DNA of 35,073 nt from Slackia faecicanis (GTDB lineage Bacteria > Actinomycetota > Coriobacteriia > Coriobacteriales > Eggerthellaceae). Shown one piece after another: positions 32,840-35,073 of this stretch. A program made the position numbers and the translations under genes. Under the pieces are notes generated by a model that worked only from the letters and a program-made list of their open reading frames with translations, did no database searches and had not been told where the DNA came from. Every line of letters starts with the position of its first letter. The first letter of the stretch is position 1. The DNA lies in NCBI RefSeq assembly GCF_003725295.1, contig NZ_QICB01000009.1, forward strand, positions 1-35,073, read 5' to 3'.

Positions 32840-34909
32840 ATGAGCGCCAGGCAGATTTCCACACCCGAAGACGAATCGTCTTCGCAGAATACGGCCGCCA
32901 GCGTCGGAGGCTCGGCGGCTCTCATCAGCTTCTTCGTCATCATATCCCGCATCACGGGCTTCATGCGCACCTGGGCCATGGCGTTCGCGCTCGGCTCCAC
33001 CATGTTGGCGAGCTCCTACCAGATCGCCAACAACCTTCCCAACATGCTCTACGAGCTGGTCATGGGCGGCATGCTCGTCACGGCGTTTTTGCCCGTGTAC
33101 CTGTCGGTGAAAAACCGCTTGGGCGAGCGCGGCGGCAACGAATACGCCAGCAACATCATGAGCATCGCGTTCATCGCGCTGGGCCTGGTGGCCCTGCTGT
33201 GCACGATATTCGCGCCCGCGCTCGTGTTCACGCAAAGCTTCATGAGCGATCAGGGCGGCATGGAAGACGCCGTGTTCTTCTTCAGGTTCTTCGCCATCCA
33301 GATCGTGTTCTACGGCCTTTCGTCGATCGTCAGCGGCCTGCTCAACGCCTCGCGCGACTACCTATGGAGCAGCGCGGCGCCGATTTTCAACAACATCATC
33401 GTCACGGCCACGTTCGTGCTCTACGCTTTCGTGGCGCCGCACGATCCGGACATGGCGAAGTTCATCATCGCCGTGGGCAATCCGCTGGGCGTGTTCATCC
33501 AGATGGCCATCCAGCTTCCCGCCCTCAAGCGCAACGGCATCAAGCTGCGCCTGCACGTCGACCTGCGCGACCCTGCGCTCAAAGAAACGCTTGCCATCGG
33601 CGTGCCCGCGATTTTGGTCATGTGCGCGGGCCTCGTGGTGGTGTCGGTGCAAAACGCGGCATCCTACGCCACGGCCGACAACGGCCCCTCGATCATCGCT
33701 TACGCGCGCCTGTGGTTCACCCTCCCCTACGCCTTTCTCACGGTGCCCATCACCACGGCCATGTTCACCGAGATTTCCGAAATGCATGCCAAAGGCGACA
33801 TGAAGGCGTTCAAGAAGGGCGTGGCGTCGGGAACCAGCCAGATCCTGTTCTTCATGCTTCCCTTCGCCATGTACCTGGTCGTGTTCGCCGAGCCGCTGGT
33901 CACGCTGTACCACATCGGCGCGTTCACGGAAGAAAATATTTCCCAGATCGCGCTCTACCTGGGCGCTCTGGCCGTGTCGCTGCCCTTCTACGGCGTGAAC
34001 ACCTACCTGCAGAAGGCGTTTTCGGCCATGCGCCTCATGGGAGCGTACTCGATCATGATGGCGGCCTCGGTGGCCTTGCAGATCGCATTCATCGCCGTGT
34101 TCGCCACCCCGTTCGGCGGCCCGCTCAACTTCGGCATGCCGGCCATCGCGCTGAGCGAAACGGTGTTCTACGTGGTGCTCGACATCGTCTGCTTCGTGTA
34201 TCTGCGCCGCAAGATCGGCCGCCTGGGCCTGAAGGGCATGGCCGGTTCGTTCCTGCGCTCGCTTGCGCTGGGAGCGCTCGGAGCCGGCGCCGGCGCACTG
34301 GTCGTGTTCGCGCTCGACTCCACCGTGCTTCCGCTGAACGGGTCGATTCCCCACGCGCTGGGCTGCATCGTCTGCGGCGGCATCGTGGCCGTGGCCGTCA
34401 CCTTCGGCATCGCCGTCAAGGCGGGCTTCGAAGAAGCGTCCATGCTGGTTTCGATCGTTTCGAAGGTCGCGGGCAAACTCGGTCGCGGCAAACGCGGCGC
34501 CGCACAGGCCGACGCCGCCGACGAAACGGCCGAAGCGGCCGAGAAAGCCGCCGAAACGCAGGATGCGGCCGCGACGAACGCCGAAGGCGGCGCCGCTGCG
34601 AATGAAGCCGCCGAAGGCGCGCAGGGCACGTACGACGAACCCGCGATGCAAAGCGTGTCCGAGCCGCTGCGCGGACGCCATGCAGGAGACCTGGGCGCGC
34701 TGGCGGAATGCCCCGAACAGCCCATCGAAGACGCCATCGGGCTGCACAGCGCCCAAGCCGTGTTCGAACGCAAGGTCGACGGCGCGCGCCATGCGCCTTT
34801 GAGCGGACGCCATGCGCGCCGCGGCGCCAAGCGCTCAAGCACGGCAAACAAGCAAGGCCGCCACGTACGCCATGCCGACGACGGCGACGAAACGCCGAAA
34901 GACGAATAG
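32840..34909 (+). CDS. murJ: Lipid II flippase MurJ (MviN family) with long hydrophilic tail
   Basis: MurJ moves lipid II across the membrane for the synthases encoded in the dcw cluster. The 689-residue protein starts (ATG 32840, MSARQISTPE) with a ~25-residue Ser/Glu/Asp-rich segment. The MOP-superfamily core follows: LISFFVIISRITGFMRTWAM, ANNLPNMLYELVMGGMLVTA and FLPVYLS in the first helices, then repeated hydrophobic segments to about residue 540. From about 547 onward the sequence is an Ala/Glu/Asp-rich tail that becomes Arg/His-rich near the end, absent from basic MurJ proteins of ~500-520 residues. The ribosome binding site is weak; an ATG 10 codons upstream (32810) has none. The tandem repeat begins 11 nt after its stop. 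Confidence 0.93.
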   Translation: MSARQISTPEDESSSQNTAASVGGSAALISFFVIISRITGFMRTWAMAFALGSTMLASSYQIANNLPNMLYELVMGGMLVTAFLPVYLSVKNRLGERGGNEYASNIMSIAFIALGLVALLCTIFAPALVFTQSFMSDQGGMEDAVFFFRFFAIQIVFYGLSSIVSGLLNASRDYLWSSAAPIFNNIIVTATFVLYAFVAPHDPDMAKFIIAVGNPLGVFIQMAIQLPALKRNGIKLRLHVDLRDPALKETLAIGVPAILVMCAGLVVVSVQNAASYATADNGPSIIAYARLWFTLPYAFLTVPITTAMFTEISEMHAKGDMKAFKKGVASGTSQILFFMLPFAMYLVVFAEPLVTLYHIGAFTEENISQIALYLGALAVSLPFYGVNTYLQKAFSAMRLMGAYSIMMAASVALQIAFIAVFATPFGGPLNFGMPAIALSETVFYVVLDIVCFVYLRRKIGRLGLKGMAGSFLRSLALGALGAGAGALVVFALDSTVLPLNGSIPHALGCIVCGGIVAVAVTFGIAVKAGFEEASMLVSIVSKVAGKLGRGKRGAAQADAADETAEAAEKAAETQDAAATNAEGGAAANEAAEGAQGTYDEPAMQSVSEPLRGRHAGDLGALAECPEQPIEDAIGLHSAQAVFERKVDGARHAPLSGRHARRGAKRSSTANKQGRHVRHADDGDETPKDE

Positions 34910-34920
34910 ATAGCCGTCGC

Positions 34921-35073
34921 GGGCCCACGACGAAGGCGGGCCCACGACGAAGGCGGGCCCACGACGAAGGCGGGCCCACGACGAAGGCGGGCCCACGACG
35001 AAGGCGGGCCCACGACGAAGGCGGGCCCACGACGAAGGCGGGCCCACGACGAAGGCGGGCCCACGACGAAGGC
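34921..35073. repeat. 17-bp tandem repeat, nine perfect copies, reaching the window edge
   Basis: The unit GGGCCCACGACGAAGGC occurs nine times without a mismatch (153 bp) and continues to the last base, so the true array may be longer. There are no spacers, so this is a minisatellite, not CRISPR. Each unit contains GGGCCC. No frame contains a stop on either strand; because 17 is not a multiple of three, all three frames of a strand encode the same 17-residue period. Confidence 0.97.

Noticed and set aside
32756-33235. N-terminal extension of NAD kinase
   Set aside because: It is antisense to murJ, His/Asp/Glu-rich, and the family start MNILIIRNNS lies at 32755.
34921-35073. CRISPR array
   Set aside because: Units are contiguous 17-mers with no spacers and there are no cas genes nearby.

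Overview
The window reads as chromosome from a high-GC, Gram-positive-type actinobacterium. DivIVA, SepF and YggT downstream of ftsZ, no ftsA in the division cluster, and a BTAD-type regulator point to the Coriobacteriia (Eggerthellales-like). That placement is an inference from gene content and base composition. Nearly all genes are housekeeping. I see no phage, insertion sequence or CRISPR array.

Layout. Positions 1-1302 (-) hold the first 434 codons of secA, which runs off the left edge. Positions 1379-3886 (-) encode a large STAND-type NTPase/BTAD regulator. On the + strand follow the CCA-adding enzyme gene and two tRNA genes (Gln-CUG, Glu-CUC), which have a strong promoter inside the 3' end of cca. 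From 5938 to 8241 (-) is a thiM-thiE-thiD operon under a TPP riboswitch, preceded by thiN (thiamine pyrophosphokinase). These give thiazole salvage, HMP phosphorylation, coupling and final pyrophosphorylation. rnpB (RNase P RNA) is at 9209-9563 (+).

From 28605 down to 9936 (-) runs an almost complete dcw (division and cell wall) cluster: mraZ-rsmH-ftsL-ftsI-murF-mraY-murD-ftsW-murG-murC-murB-ftsQ, a hairpin terminator, then ftsZ-pgeF-yggS-sepF-yggT-divIVA. Many junctions overlap by 1-4 nt. murE, ddl and ftsA are not in it. The mraZ promoter carries TGGGN-like boxes at 10-bp spacing around its -35/-10 elements, which looks like MraZ autoregulation.

Right of the cluster are a XerD-type tyrosine recombinase (-), a DUF1846-family protein of unknown function (+), NAD kinase (-) and the lipid II flippase MurJ (+), which belongs functionally with the dcw genes. 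The window ends in nine perfect copies of a 17-bp tandem repeat that reaches the right edge.

I found no clearly new multi-gene system. The most interesting items are the end-of-window 17-bp array (stop-free in all six frames), the MraZ operator fused to its promoter, the riboswitch whose last conserved segment doubles as the ribosome binding site, the structured gap between rnpB and divIVA, and the uncharacterised DUF1846 gene.
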